A DNA stretch of 64,000 nucleotides from Pseudomonas parafulva NBRC 16636 = DSM 17004 (GTDB taxonomy: Bacteria; Pseudomonadota; Gammaproteobacteria; Pseudomonadales; Pseudomonadaceae). The DNA lies in the NCBI RefSeq assembly GCF_000730645.1, contig NZ_BBIU01000016.1, positions 163,230-227,229 of the forward strand. Direction: 5' to 3'. A program made the translations under genes and the position numbers. The notes beneath the pieces were generated by a model that worked only from the letters and a program-made list of their open reading frames with translations, was not told where the DNA came from and did no database searches. Below, one piece after another: positions 9,999-21,170 of this stretch; the first letter of the stretch is position 1; every line of letters starts with the position of its first letter.

Positions 9999-11516
9999 AT
10001 GCACTGGATCACCCGCCCCGGCTGGCCCGGTAACCTGCTGGCCCTGGCGGCCGGTGCTTCCACCCTGCTGGCGCTGGCGCCCTTCGATATCTGGCCGCTG
10101 GCGCTGCTGTCCATAGCGGTGCTCTACCTGGGCCTGCGCGAGCTCAGCCCGCGCCAGGCCCTGTGGCGCGGCTGGTGGTTCGGCTTTGGCCTGTACGGGG
10201 CCGGCACCTGGTGGATCTACGTCAGCATGACCACCTACGGCGGCGCTTCGCCGGTGCTGGCGATCGCCTTGCTGCTGGCATTCTTTGCCGCCCTGGCCTG
10301 GTTTTTCGCCTTGCCCACCTGGTTGTGGGCCCGGTGGCTGCGGCGCAACGAGGCACCGTTGGCCGATGCCCTGTGCTTCGCGGCATTGTGGCTGGTGCAA
10401 GAGGCCTTCCGTGGCTGGTTTCTCACTGGCTTCCCGTGGCTTTACGCGGGTTACAGCCAGCTGGACGGCCCACTCGCAGGCCTGGCACCGCTCGGCGGCG
10501 TGTGGCTGGTCTCGTTCACCCTGGCTTTGACAGCTGCGCTGTTGTGCAACCTGCACCGCCTGCGTGCGCGCCCGGCATTCCTGGCTATAGCGTGCGTGCT
10601 GCTGCTCACCCCCTGGGGCCTTGGCCTGGCGCTTAAAGGCCACGCCTGGACTACCCCGGCAGGCGACCCACTGAAGGTGGCTGCCATCCAGGGCAACGTC
10701 GAGCAAGACGTCAAATGGGACCCCGCACACATCGACGCGCAACTGGCGCTGTACCGTGACCTGAGCTTCAGCTCCCGGCCAGTGGACCTGCTGATATGGC
10801 CGGAAACCGCAGTGCCGGTGCTCAAGGACCAGGCCCAGGGCTACATCGACATGATGGGCCGCTTTGCCGCCGAACGTCATTCGGCGCTGATCACCGGGGT
10901 GCCGGTGCGCGAGGTGGTGCACCGCCAGCGCCGCTATTTCAATGGCATTACGGTTGCTGGCGAGGGTGACGGTACGTACCTCAAGCAGAAGCTGGTGCCA
11001 TTTGGTGAATACGTGCCGCTGCAGGACATGCTGCGTGGCCTGATCGAGTTCTTCAACCTGCCCATGTCCGACTTCGCTCGCGGGCCGGAAGACCAGGCTT
11101 TGCTGCAGGCCAAGGGTTACCAGATTGCACCTTACATCTGCTACGAAGTGGTCTACCCGGAGTTCGCCGCAGGCCTTGCCGCGCGCAGCGACCTGCTGCT
11201 GACCATCAGCAACGACACCTGGTTCGGCACCTCCATCGGCCCGCTGCAACACCTGCAGATGGCCCAGATGCGCGCACTCGAAGCCGGGCGCTGGATGATC
11301 CGTGCCACCAACAACGGCGTCACGGCCCTGATTGACCCATATGGCCGCATCACAGCCCAGGTGCCTCAGTTCCAGCAGGCGGTGATGTATGGCGAAGTGG
11401 TGCCGATGCAGCAGCTCACGCCGTACCTGCAGTGGCGCTCATGGCCATTGGCAATCGTGTGCGGCCTGCTGCTGGGCTGGGCGCTGCTGGCCGGGCGGGT
11501 TGCCAGGGCTGTCTAA
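9999..11516 (+). CDS. lnt: Apolipoprotein N-acyltransferase
   Basis: Lnt is the inner-membrane enzyme that adds the third acyl chain to the N-terminal cysteine of lipoproteins. The 505-residue protein has about six hydrophobic segments in residues 10-210, then a periplasmic CN-hydrolase domain. The catalytic triad is visible as Glu269 (WPETAVP), Lys331 (LKQKLVPFGEY) and Cys381 (PYICYEVVYPE). One further hydrophobic segment closes the protein (about 475-500). AAGGAC lies 6-8 bases before the ATG. It ends the ybeZ-ybeY-corC-lnt run. Several lipoproteins in this window (LptE, RlpA, the transglycosylase at 17.7 kb) would be its substrates. Confidence 0.97.
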   Translation: MHWITRPGWPGNLLALAAGASTLLALAPFDIWPLALLSIAVLYLGLRELSPRQALWRGWWFGFGLYGAGTWWIYVSMTTYGGASPVLAIALLLAFFAALAWFFALPTWLWARWLRRNEAPLADALCFAALWLVQEAFRGWFLTGFPWLYAGYSQLDGPLAGLAPLGGVWLVSFTLALTAALLCNLHRLRARPAFLAIACVLLLTPWGLGLALKGHAWTTPAGDPLKVAAIQGNVEQDVKWDPAHIDAQLALYRDLSFSSRPVDLLIWPETAVPVLKDQAQGYIDMMGRFAAERHSALITGVPVREVVHRQRRYFNGITVAGEGDGTYLKQKLVPFGEYVPLQDMLRGLIEFFNLPMSDFARGPEDQALLQAKGYQIAPYICYEVVYPEFAAGLAARSDLLLTISNDTWFGTSIGPLQHLQMAQMRALEAGRWMIRATNNGVTALIDPYGRITAQVPQFQQAVMYGEVVPMQQLTPYLQWRSWPLAIVCGLLLGWALLAGRVARAV

Positions 11517-11532
11517 ACCTGCACCCAAAAAA

Positions 11533-11558
11533 TGTAGGAGCTAGCGCAGCTCGCGATG
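11533..11558 (+). repeat. REP-like dispersed repeat, copy 1
   Basis: A 26-base core beginning TGTAGGAGCTAGCGCAGC is found again, inverted and with one mismatch, at 55787-55812. It lies in the 110-bp gap between the convergent genes lnt and the DUF218 gene, and is followed by further GC-rich palindromic sequence to about 11625. The GTAGGAG border and position fit the Pseudomonas REP-type extragenic repeats, which often sit at convergent gene ends. Confidence 0.65.
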
Positions 11559-11626
11559 CGCCGCGCGAGCGGCGCTGGGTACCTCAGGCTCTGCTCGCCC
11601 CGCACGCGGGCGCGGGCGCGGGCGGT

Positions 11627-12388
11627 TCAATAAAACAACCGGTAGCCTGCCAAGCCTGCCATTTCATTGATTAGCTGCCCGTTCTGCCACACCGATCGGC
11701 TCTCGGGCAGCAAGCCAGCGAAGGGGCGGCCATGTTCGCGCCCCAGGAACCCCACCGGTGCTGGCACCACCGTGAACCCCGCCTGTTCGAAGCTCCAGCG
11801 CGAGCGCTGCATGTGCCAGGCTTGCGTCACCACCACCACCCGGCGCACGCCAAGCGGCTGCAACAGCGCTGCGGTCAGCTGGGCATTCTCCCAGGTGGTA
11901 CGGCTGGCTTCTTCACGCCACTTCACCTGAACCCCGAAATCTTCGGCCAGGCTATCAGCCATCAACCGGGCTTCGCTCGGCGGCGTGCCGTAATGCAGGC
12001 CACCGCTGGTCACTACCGGCAGCCCCGAAGCCTTGGCCAGGCGCGCCGCAAAACGCAGGCGCTCCAGCGCAGTCGGCGTCGGCTGGTCAGCCCCGGCCCA
12101 GGCAGGGTCGCCGCGCTCACGGCCAGCCCCCAGCACCACGATGGCATCGGCCCGGCGGCTGAGGTTCGCCCACTCGCCAGGCTCCAGCGCCGGCTCGGTT
12201 TCCAGCAACCGTGCCGCTTGCTGCACCGTCACTGGCAGGCTCATCAACCACAGGCCGCCGAGCCCCAAGGCGAAGCACAGCGCAGCAAGCCTGGGCCGTG
12301 TTCGCCGCAGCCACCAGGCGGCACCCAGTAACAGCAGCAACAGGCCAGGTGGCAGCAGCCATTGTTTGATGAAGTATCGGATGGGCAT
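11627..12388 (-). CDS. YdcF/ElyC-family DUF218 membrane protein
   Basis: A 253-residue inner-membrane protein with two N-terminal hydrophobic helices (about residues 10-28 and 34-52) and a DUF218 domain (about 80-245). The DUF218 landmarks are DAIVVLGAG, PVVTSGG, EASRTTWENA and VVVVTQAWHMQRS. The E. coli relative ElyC affects peptidoglycan and enterobacterial common antigen assembly; the biochemical activity is unresolved. The ATG has a strong AGGAGG site 7 bases upstream. It is convergent with lnt and lies 116 bp after the small gene at 12505-12819 on the same strand. Confidence 0.88.
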   Translation of the reverse strand: MPIRYFIKQWLLPPGLLLLLLGAAWWLRRTRPRLAALCFALGLGGLWLMSLPVTVQQAARLLETEPALEPGEWANLSRRADAIVVLGAGRERGDPAWAGADQPTPTALERLRFAARLAKASGLPVVTSGGLHYGTPPSEARLMADSLAEDFGVQVKWREEASRTTWENAQLTAALLQPLGVRRVVVVTQAWHMQRSRWSFEQAGFTVVPAPVGFLGREHGRPFAGLLPESRSVWQNGQLINEMAGLAGYRLFY

Positions 12389-12504
12389 CAGCTACACCTC
12401 CTGGGCAGGCGTGCAGCCTAAAAGCATCGGCGCCGGCCAACAAGGGCAGACCGGCACCGATGGAGTACGCTCAGAAAATGGACCCAGGCCCGACGATGGC
12501 CTGG

Positions 12505-12819
12505 TCAGCGATGAGACGTTGCTCTTGAACGCGGCGCATGCGCGGGGCGTTTTCTGTCCTTGAGCCAGATGATCCTGGCCGATGCCGGCTCCGCTTGTGG
12601 GTAACTGCCGGCACAGCCCTCGGGGCGCGCCCGGAACGATTCCAGGTAAGCCCTGATCACCTCGAACTCGGCGTGGCTCAAACCACGCAATTCCAGTTCC
12701 GCAGGCATCTCGTCACGCAACTGCACCGACGCCCTGGCCGTCTCCAGGGCCAGCCCAAGGCGGTCGATCAGCCGTTCGTAAAGTTCTGGTTTGATTGCAG
12801 GTAGCTGCGACTCTCCCAT
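12505..12819 (-). CDS. Small conserved-looking protein of unknown function
   Basis: I do not recognise this 104-residue protein. It begins MGESQLPAIKPELYERLIDR and is predicted largely helical over residues 8-65, with acidic and Leu/Ala-rich heptads. The C-terminal third changes to a proline- and arginine-rich tail (about 75-104), which looks disordered. There is no signal peptide, membrane segment or cysteine pair. A good GAGGTG site precedes the ATG, which supports real translation. It is divergent from leuS and in line with the DUF218 gene. A soluble cytosolic role is all that can be suggested. Confidence 0.7.
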   Translation of the reverse strand: MGESQLPAIKPELYERLIDRLGLALETARASVQLRDEMPAELELRGLSHAEFEVIRAYLESFRARPEGCAGSYPQAEPASARIIWLKDRKRPAHAPRSRATSHR

Positions 12820-13001
12820 CCGTTCACCTCATTGAAGATAATGACCATATCTCCCCCCACCACTGAGCTTAGCGTCGATGCCAAAAGCAGCCGGGCGCCG
12901 CGACCAGCGGGCATTCGCAACGAAGGTTTCCCACGATACGCAGCGCTGCTGTATGCTACGGCGTTCACTCCAGGCGACACCGGAGTGCCGGATGCAGCTA
13001 G

Positions 13002-15656
<2,655 letters not shown>

Positions 15657-15663
15657 TGGCAAC

Positions 15664-15690
15664 GTCGGCCCGCAACCACTGCGGGCCGAC
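15664..15690 (+). terminator. Stem-loop between leuS and lptE
   Basis: GTCGGCCCGC and GCGGGCCGAC form a perfect 10-bp stem around a 7-base loop, 7 bases after the leuS stop. No T-run follows and the lptE ribosome site comes 20 bases later, so this probably tunes or stabilises rather than fully terminates the transcript. Confidence 0.5.
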
Positions 15691-15717
15691 GGAACAGGCT
15701 CACGAGGGAGCATCAAC

Positions 15718-16323
15718 ATGATCAAACGCAATCTGCTGGTAGTCGGCCTGGCGGTCATGCTCAGTGCCTGCGGTTTCCAGCTGCGCGGCACCGGTTCCAA
15801 CGAACTGAACATCAAGGAAATGGACGTCAGCGCGCGCAACGCGTATGGCCCGACCGTGGTACAGGTACGCCAGGTGCTGGAAAGCAGTGGCGTGAACGTT
15901 CACGCGGGCGCACCGTACCGCCTGGCCCTGACCAACGAACAGGAGCGCGAGCGCTCGGTTACCTACAACAGCGGCAACCGCACTGCTGAATTCGAGCTGA
16001 CCACCGAGCTGGACTACAGCATCCAGGGCCTGAACAACCTGGAACTGCTGAGCGACAAGGTGCAAGTGCGTAAAGTCTATGTGCGTGACGCCTCCAACAT
16101 CACCGGCTCCGAGCAGGACGCCAAGCGCGCCCGCGACGAGATGCGCCGGGACCTGGTAAACGCCCTGATGGTGCGCCTGCAGAACCTGACGCCGTCGCAG
16201 TTGGACGAGCTTCAGCGCAAGGCAGACGCGCGCGCCAAGGCGGAAGCTGAAGCACTGGAGGCTGCTCGCCGCCAGCAGGCCGAGACGCCGCAGCAGTCGC
16301 CATTGGAAGTGCCGGGCAACTAA
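15718..16323 (+). CDS. lptE: LPS-assembly lipoprotein LptE
   Basis: LptE is the outer-membrane lipoprotein that plugs and assists the LptD translocon for lipopolysaccharide. The 201-residue precursor has a type II signal peptide with lipobox LSAC (Cys near residue 18) followed by the typical GFQLRGT start of mature LptE. The C-terminal tail from about residue 160 is a charged, Ala/Glu/Arg-rich helix with a glutamine/proline end. GAGGGAG precedes the ATG at 15718 and the open frame upstream has no leader. It sits between leuS and holA, the usual gammaproteobacterial context. Confidence 0.96.
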   Translation: MIKRNLLVVGLAVMLSACGFQLRGTGSNELNIKEMDVSARNAYGPTVVQVRQVLESSGVNVHAGAPYRLALTNEQERERSVTYNSGNRTAEFELTTELDYSIQGLNNLELLSDKVQVRKVYVRDASNITGSEQDAKRARDEMRRDLVNALMVRLQNLTPSQLDELQRKADARAKAEAEALEAARRQQAETPQQSPLEVPGN

Positions 16324-16329
16324 GCCCGT

Positions 16330-16353
16330 GCAGGGCGCCTTCGGGCGCCCTGC
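16330..16353 (+). terminator. UUCG-capped hairpin between lptE and holA
   Basis: GCAGGGCGCC, loop TTCG and GGCGCCCTGC form a perfect 10-bp stem closed by the very stable UUCG tetraloop, between the lptE stop and the holA start 10 bases later. No T-run follows. It would shield the lptE 3' end and could attenuate holA. Confidence 0.55.
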
Positions 16354-16362
16354 TCATCGCCC

Positions 16363-17400
16363 ATGAAGCTCGCCCCCGCCCAGCTCAACAAACACCTGCA
16401 AGGCACTCTGGCCCCGGTCTACGTAGTCAGCGGCGATGACCCGCTGCTGTGCCAGGAGGCCGCCGATGCCGTGCGCAATGCTGCCCGCCAGCAGGGCTTC
16501 GATGAGCGCCAGGTGTTCAGCGCCGATGCCAATTTCGATTGGGGCACACTGCTGCAGGCTGGGGCCAGCCTGTCGCTGTTCGCCCAACGCCGCCTGCTGG
16601 AGCTGCGCCTGCCATCGGGCAAGCCGGGCGACAAAGGTGCCGCTGCGCTGATCGAGTACTGCAACAACCCTGCTGAAGACACCCTGCTGCTGATCAGCTT
16701 GCCCAAGCTGGACGGCAGCGCGCAAAAGACCAAGTGGGGCAAGGCGCTGGTCGAGGGCGCTCACTGCCAGTTCATCCAGATCTGGCCGGTGGACGTGCAC
16801 CAGTTGCCGCAGTGGATCAACCAGCGCCTGCAGCAGGCTGGCTTGAGCGCACAGCGTGACGCAGTGGACCTCATTGCTGCCCGTGTCGAAGGCAACCTGT
16901 TGGCTGCCGCCCAGGAAATCGAAAAGCTCAAGTTGCTGGCCGATGGTAGCCAGATCACGGTTGAAACCGTCCAGGGCGCGGTCGCCGACAGCGCTCGTTT
17001 CGATGTGTTTGGCCTGGTCGATGCCATTCTCAACGGCGAAGCGGCCCATGCATTGCGCATGCTCGAAGGGCTCCGCGGGGAAGGCGTGGAGCCACCGGTA
17101 ATTCTGTGGGCCCTGGCGCGAGAGCTGCGCTTGCTGGCCGGCTTGGCCCAGCAATACAGCCAGGGTGTGCCACTGGACAAAGCGTTCAGCCAGGCGCGCC
17201 CGCCCGTATGGGACAAACGCCGCCCGCTGGTTAGCAAGGCCCTGCAACGGCTGACCGCGCAACGCTGGTCACAATTGCTGCAGGACGCCCAGCGCATCGA
17301 TGCGCAGATCAAAGGGCAAGCCCAAGGCTCGCCCTGGCCCGGCCTGGCACGGCTGTGCCTGCTGATGGCTGGCCAACGCCTCGCCCTGCCGCCCCTGTAG
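16363..17400 (+). CDS. holA: DNA polymerase III delta subunit
   Basis: HolA opens the beta sliding clamp within the clamp-loader complex. The 345-residue protein has the family N-terminus MKLAPAQLNKHLQGTLAPVYVVSGDDPLLCQEAAD, read here as the N-terminal AAA+-like domain, with QVFSADANFDW and LFAQRRLLELRLPSG nearby, and a helical C-terminal collar domain after about residue 210. It lacks a functional Walker A, as expected for delta. It is 39 bp downstream of lptE. The leuS-lptE-holA order is conserved in the group. Confidence 0.95.
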   Translation: MKLAPAQLNKHLQGTLAPVYVVSGDDPLLCQEAADAVRNAARQQGFDERQVFSADANFDWGTLLQAGASLSLFAQRRLLELRLPSGKPGDKGAAALIEYCNNPAEDTLLLISLPKLDGSAQKTKWGKALVEGAHCQFIQIWPVDVHQLPQWINQRLQQAGLSAQRDAVDLIAARVEGNLLAAAQEIEKLKLLADGSQITVETVQGAVADSARFDVFGLVDAILNGEAAHALRMLEGLRGEGVEPPVILWALARELRLLAGLAQQYSQGVPLDKAFSQARPPVWDKRRPLVSKALQRLTAQRWSQLLQDAQRIDAQIKGQAQGSPWPGLARLCLLMAGQRLALPPL

Positions 17401-17524
17401 GCGCGAAGGCCACCTTGCAACAGGTCACCCGGGTTGAAGCCGGACCATAAACACAATCAATTAGCCTCACCCGGCTGCAACCCCTACAGTGCGCCGCGAA
17501 CCCACCCACACCGGGAGCTCCGCC

Positions 17525-17689
17525 ATGAGCAAAAAGCCGAAAAAACACGGCCCCAACAAGGCCAAGTCCATCGTCGCCCAACCGCTGTTCCGCTGCCGCC
17601 AGGAACAACCGGAAAAAGGCAAAGGCAGCTACCGCCGCGAAGCCTTCCAATCGAGAGATTGGGAGGCTTCCTACTTTTTGGCTGCATGA
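17525..17689 (+). CDS. arfA: Alternative ribosome-rescue factor A
   Basis: ArfA recruits release factor 2 to ribosomes stalled on non-stop mRNA, backing up the tmRNA system. The 54-residue protein matches the ArfA core: AQPLFRCRQE, then KGKGSYRRE, then a WEAS motif near the end. GGGAG sits about 8 bases before the ATG. As in other ArfA genes, the 3' part of the reading frame encodes a strong hairpin followed by a T-run before the stop codon (17639-17679). Transcripts ending there lack a stop codon, so the full-length product should appear only when tmRNA fails. It is a free-standing gene between holA and the transglycosylase. Confidence 0.93.
   Translation: MSKKPKKHGPNKAKSIVAQPLFRCRQEQPEKGKGSYRREAFQSRDWEASYFLAA
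17639..17679 (+). terminator. Intrinsic terminator inside the arfA reading frame
   Basis: GAAGCCTTCCAATC (17639-17652), tetraloop GAGA, and GATTGGGAGGCTTC (17657-17670) form a 14-bp stem with one G-T pair, followed by CTACTTTTTG. The arfA stop codon (17687-17689) lies beyond the T-run. This is the layout of arfA self-regulation through non-stop mRNA. It could also be an RNase III target, as described for E. coli arfA. Confidence 0.88.
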
Positions 17690-17749
17690 AAGCATCCGGG
17701 CTGCAGGCATGATATGGTCTTCACCTGACCTGTAATTCTGGATCTGTGC

Positions 17750-19066
17750 ATGCTCCTCCGTCCTCTTCCTCGTTGGGATACCCGCCAGCTGATCGCGGCG
17801 TCCAGCTTCATCCTGCTGGTCGCGTGTGCCGAAAAGCCCACGGCAGCCGACGCACTGCAGCTTGCACCTGCGCAACCGGCACCTGTGGTGAACGTGCCTG
17901 GCGCTGCACCTGACACCAGCACCGATATCCAACCCCTGCAAACTTTCGCCCAATGGCAGGCAGGCTTCCGCCAACAGGCCCTGCAAGCGGGTATCGCCCC
18001 GTCCACGTTCGACCGCGCCTTCATTGGCGTCACACCCGACATGGACGTGATCAAGGCCGATCGCAGCCAGCCCGAGTTCAGCCGACCAGTGTGGGAGTAC
18101 CTCGAGGGCGCGCTGTCCCCTCTGCGGGTGCGCAACGGCAAAAAACTGTTGGAGCAGAACGCCGAGCTGCTGACCCGCATCGAGCAGCGTTATGGCGTGG
18201 ACCGCCAGGTACTGGTTGCGGTCTGGGGCATGGAGAGCAATTTCGGCCAGTTCCAGGGCAACAAGTCCGTTATCCGCTCACTGGCCACCTTGGCTTACGA
18301 AGGCCGCCGCCCGCAGTTCGCCCAGGACCAGCTGATTGCCGCGCTGCAGATCATCCAGCACGGCGATATCCAGCCAGAGGCCATGCGTGGCTCCTGGGCC
18401 GGCGCCATGGGCCAGACCCAGTTCATCCCCACCACCTACAACACCCACGCCGTGGACTTCGACGGTGATGGCCGCCGTGACATCTGGAACAGCACACCCG
18501 ATGCGCTGGCCTCCACGGCCCACTACCTGCAAAGCTCAGGTTGGAAGCGCGGTCAGCCATGGGGCTTCGAAGTGCAGGTGCCGGCCGGCTTCGACTACTG
18601 GCAGGCAGACGGCACCCAGCGCAAGCCGGTAGCCGAATGGCTGGAGATGGGCGTGAAACTGCCCGCAGGCACGCAATTGCCGGCCGGCAGCAACCAGCTG
18701 TCGGCAGCCCTGCTGCTGCCCGCAGGTGCCAAAGGCCCCGCGTTTCTGGTGCTGGACAACTTCCGCGCCATTCTCAAGTACAACAATTCTTCGGCTTACG
18801 CGCTGGCAGTGAGCCTGTTGGGTGACCGCTTCACCGGCTGGGGTTTCATTGCCGGTAGCTGGCCGAAAGAGGACCTGCCCCTGAGCCGCAGCGAGCGTGT
18901 GGAGCTGCAAAACCTGCTCAATGCCAGAGGGCATGAGGCGGGCAACGCGGATGGCATCATCGGCGCCAATACCCGTAAGGCAATACGCACCGCCCAGCAA
19001 GAGCTGGGGTGGCCGGCAGACGGCTACCCGACCCAGAAGCTGCTCGAAAGCTTGCGCCAGCAGTAA
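17750..19066 (+). CDS. Lytic murein transglycosylase with PG-binding domain (SltH-like)
   Basis: A 438-residue lipoprotein transglycosylase that cleaves MurNAc-GlcNAc bonds to form anhydro ends. In order: signal peptide with lipobox LVAC (Cys near 26), a linker, an MltB-type catalytic domain (about 65-350) with the WGMESNFGQF motif holding the catalytic Glu and the AMGQTQFIP and VDFDGDGRRD signatures, and a C-terminal PG_binding_1 domain (about 375-435). Gene order matches the P. aeruginosa locus of SltH, downstream of holA. A second MltB-family enzyme lies at 24.6-25.6 kb. Its 3' end faces ldcA across a short hairpin. Confidence 0.92.
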   Translation: MLLRPLPRWDTRQLIAASSFILLVACAEKPTAADALQLAPAQPAPVVNVPGAAPDTSTDIQPLQTFAQWQAGFRQQALQAGIAPSTFDRAFIGVTPDMDVIKADRSQPEFSRPVWEYLEGALSPLRVRNGKKLLEQNAELLTRIEQRYGVDRQVLVAVWGMESNFGQFQGNKSVIRSLATLAYEGRRPQFAQDQLIAALQIIQHGDIQPEAMRGSWAGAMGQTQFIPTTYNTHAVDFDGDGRRDIWNSTPDALASTAHYLQSSGWKRGQPWGFEVQVPAGFDYWQADGTQRKPVAEWLEMGVKLPAGTQLPAGSNQLSAALLLPAGAKGPAFLVLDNFRAILKYNNSSAYALAVSLLGDRFTGWGFIAGSWPKEDLPLSRSERVELQNLLNARGHEAGNADGIIGANTRKAIRTAQQELGWPADGYPTQKLLESLRQQ

Positions 19067-19073
19067 CGCTACC

Positions 19074-19098
19074 GGGCTGCGGCGCTACCCTGCAGCCC
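19074..19098. terminator. Hairpin between convergent transglycosylase and ldcA genes
   Basis: GGGCTGC and GCAGCCC form a 7-bp stem around an 11-base loop in the 40-bp gap between two convergent genes. There is no T-run. Its position suggests a shared weak terminator. Confidence 0.4.
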
Positions 19099-19106
19099 CG
19101 GCACGC

Positions 19107-20048
19107 TCACACCTCGAACAGGTTCTGCTCCAGCACCAGCGCCTGAGCATCGCTGTCCAGGGTCACCCGTGCGCCAAGCGGCAGGCACACGTTGGGGTCG
19201 CAGTGGCCGCTGCGCCACCCCGCCAGCACCGGCACACCCAACGGCGCAAATGTATCACGCAGTAACGGCGTCAACGCCGCCGTGGTGATGCCGGCAAAGT
19301 CACCCACCAATACCCCTTTCACCCCCTGCAGCTTGCCCGCCAGACGCAACTGGGTCAGCAGGCGATCAACCCGGTAGAGCGGCTCATTGACGTCTTCGAT
19401 GAACAGGATGCAGCCCTGGGTGTCTAGCTCCGCCAGCGTGCCCATCGTCGCGCCCAGCATCGACAGGTTGCCACCCAGCAGCGGCCCGCTGGCAGCACCT
19501 GGCAGTACGGTCGTCAGCGCGAAGTCAGCTGGGTGCACGATCGGCTCCCCTGCCCTCACCAGCCCGCCCAATTGTGCCAACAGCGACGCCTCGGTGGGTG
19601 CCCGCTTGGCACCCAGCAAGTCGGCATTGAGCATGCCACCGTGGAAGGTAATCAACCCCGTGTGCCGGTAGAAAGCGGTGTGCAGCGCCGTGATGTCGCT
19701 GTAACCGATCAAAGGTTTAGGGTTGCCCCGCACCTGCTCGAAATCGAGCTGATCGAGCAGGCGCATACTGCCGTAGCCCCCGCGCATGCACAAAATGGCA
19801 TCGACCTCAGGGTCGGCAAACGCACCCTGCAGGTCGTGCAACCGCTGGCTGTCCGCGCCCGCCAGGTACCCCTCGGCCTGGATGGCGCCCGGGAAAACAC
19901 GGCAGCGGTAACCGCGATCGGCAAACCACTGCATCGCCTTCTGCGTGTCCAGGCGTGCCGGGCCCGCAGGGGCAACCACCGCAAAACAGCTACCCGGGCG
20001 GACCGGCCTGGGCAACGCAGTGGCAAGGGCTTCAACACAGTTCATCAT
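19107..20048 (-). CDS. ldcA: Muramoyltetrapeptide (L,D-) carboxypeptidase
   Basis: An S66-family serine peptidase of 313 residues that removes the terminal D-Ala from cytoplasmic murein tetrapeptides during cell-wall recycling. Visible are the substrate-loop RGGYGSMRLLD (near residue 90) and the nucleophile motif PLIGYSDIT (Ser near 116); the Glu and His of the triad fall in the C-terminal half (LFIEDVNE and GWRSGHCDPN). There is no signal peptide, as expected for the recycling enzyme. Two in-frame ATGs are adjacent; GGAG is 4 bases before the first and 7 before the second, so the true start may be at 20045. Confidence 0.93.
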   Translation of the reverse strand: MMNCVEALATALPRPVRPGSCFAVVAPAGPARLDTQKAMQWFADRGYRCRVFPGAIQAEGYLAGADSQRLHDLQGAFADPEVDAILCMRGGYGSMRLLDQLDFEQVRGNPKPLIGYSDITALHTAFYRHTGLITFHGGMLNADLLGAKRAPTEASLLAQLGGLVRAGEPIVHPADFALTTVLPGAASGPLLGGNLSMLGATMGTLAELDTQGCILFIEDVNEPLYRVDRLLTQLRLAGKLQGVKGVLVGDFAGITTAALTPLLRDTFAPLGVPVLAGWRSGHCDPNVCLPLGARVTLDSDAQALVLEQNLFEV

Positions 20049-20095
20049 GCAACTCCGAATAGCGTATGCCCGACAGCTTAAGGCCTGTGAGCCGC

Positions 20096-20137
20096 AAAAA
20101 AAATGCCGATGCTACCCCAGGGCGCACCGGCATTTTT
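20096..20137 (-). terminator. Intrinsic terminator downstream of lipA
   Basis: Read on the minus strand, AAAAATGCCG and CGGCATTTTT form a 10-bp stem that runs into eight consecutive T residues, starting 15 bases after the lipA stop. This is a textbook Rho-independent terminator and ends the lipA-side transcript before ldcA. Confidence 0.85.
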
Positions 20138-20151
20138 GCACACGCTATAAC

Positions 20152-21168
20152 TCAGAGCTTGATCTTGGCTTCGTGCGCCTGCTGGTCGGCATGGTAGGAC
20201 GAGCGCACCAGTGGCCCGGACGCAACGTTCTTGAAGCCCATCTTGTAGCCTTCCTCGGCGAACCAGGCAAAGGTATCCGGGTGCACGAAACGCTGCACCG
20301 GCAAGTGGCTGCGGGACGGTTGCAGGTACTGGCCCAGGGTGAGCATGTCGATGTCATGCTCGCGCATGCGGTGCATCACCTCGATGACTTCTTCGTCGGT
20401 TTCACCCAGGCCCAGCATCAGGCCCGACTTGGTCGGTACATGGGGCACCAACTGCTTGAACTTCTGCAGCAGGTCCAGGGACCAGTCGTAGTCCGAACCG
20501 GGGCGCGCGGCCTTGTACAGGCGCGGTACGGTTTCAAGGTTATGGTTGAACACGTCTGGCGGCTCTTGCGCGGTGATTTCCAGCGCAACGTCCATGCGGC
20601 CGCGGTAGTCCGGCACCAGGGTTTCCAGCTGCACACCCGGCGACAGGGCACGAATTTCGCGGATGCAGTCGGCAAAGTGCTGGGCACCACCGTCACGCAG
20701 GTCATCACGGTCTACGGAGGTGATGACCACGTACTTGAGCCGCAGGTCGGCGATGGCAACGGCCAGGTTCTTCGGCTCGTCCACATCCAGTGGCTTCGGC
20801 CGACCATGCCCCACGTCGCAGAACGGGCAGCGACGGGTGCAGATGTCGCCCATGATCATGAAGGTGGCGGTGCCGCCCGAGAAGCACTCGCCCAGGTTAG
20901 GGCAAGAGGCCTCTTCGCAGACGCTGTGCAGCTTGTGCTTGCGCAGCAGTTGCTTGATACGGTCCACCTCGGGCGATACCGGGATGCGCACACGAATCCA
21001 GTCGGGCTTCTTCGGCAGCTCGTCGGTGGGGATGATCTTCACCGGAATGCGGGCTACTTTTTCGGCACCCCGCAGCTTGACCCCGGCTTCCACCTTTTTT
21101 GGCGCCGGGCGTGGGGTGACGTCCTGGGTAGGGATCAGGTTCGGCACGGCTTCTTGCACAATAGTCAT
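20152..21168 (-). CDS. lipA: Lipoyl synthase
   Basis: LipA inserts two sulfurs into the octanoyl chain carried by LipB-modified E2 and GcvH domains. The 338-residue radical SAM enzyme carries [11 protein letters not shown] (the CxxxCxxC cluster that binds the SAM-cleaving [4Fe-4S]) and an N-terminal auxiliary-cluster motif in [13 protein letters not shown] (C-x4-C-x5-C). The C-terminal SSYHADQ stretch holds the conserved serine ligand region. The start at 21168 lies 2 bp after the lipB stop, so the lipoate genes are one unit. Confidence 0.97.
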   Translation of the reverse strand: MTIVQEAVPNLIPTQDVTPRPAPKKVEAGVKLRGAEKVARIPVKIIPTDELPKKPDWIRVRIPVSPEVDRIKQLLRKHKLHSVCEEASCPNLGECFSGGTATFMIMGDICTRRCPFCDVGHGRPKPLDVDEPKNLAVAIADLRLKYVVITSVDRDDLRDGGAQHFADCIREIRALSPGVQLETLVPDYRGRMDVALEITAQEPPDVFNHNLETVPRLYKAARPGSDYDWSLDLLQKFKQLVPHVPTKSGLMLGLGETDEEVIEVMHRMREHDIDMLTLGQYLQPSRSHLPVQRFVHPDTFAWFAEEGYKMGFKNVASGPLVRSSYHADQQAHEAKIKL

Positions 21169-21170
21169 AT

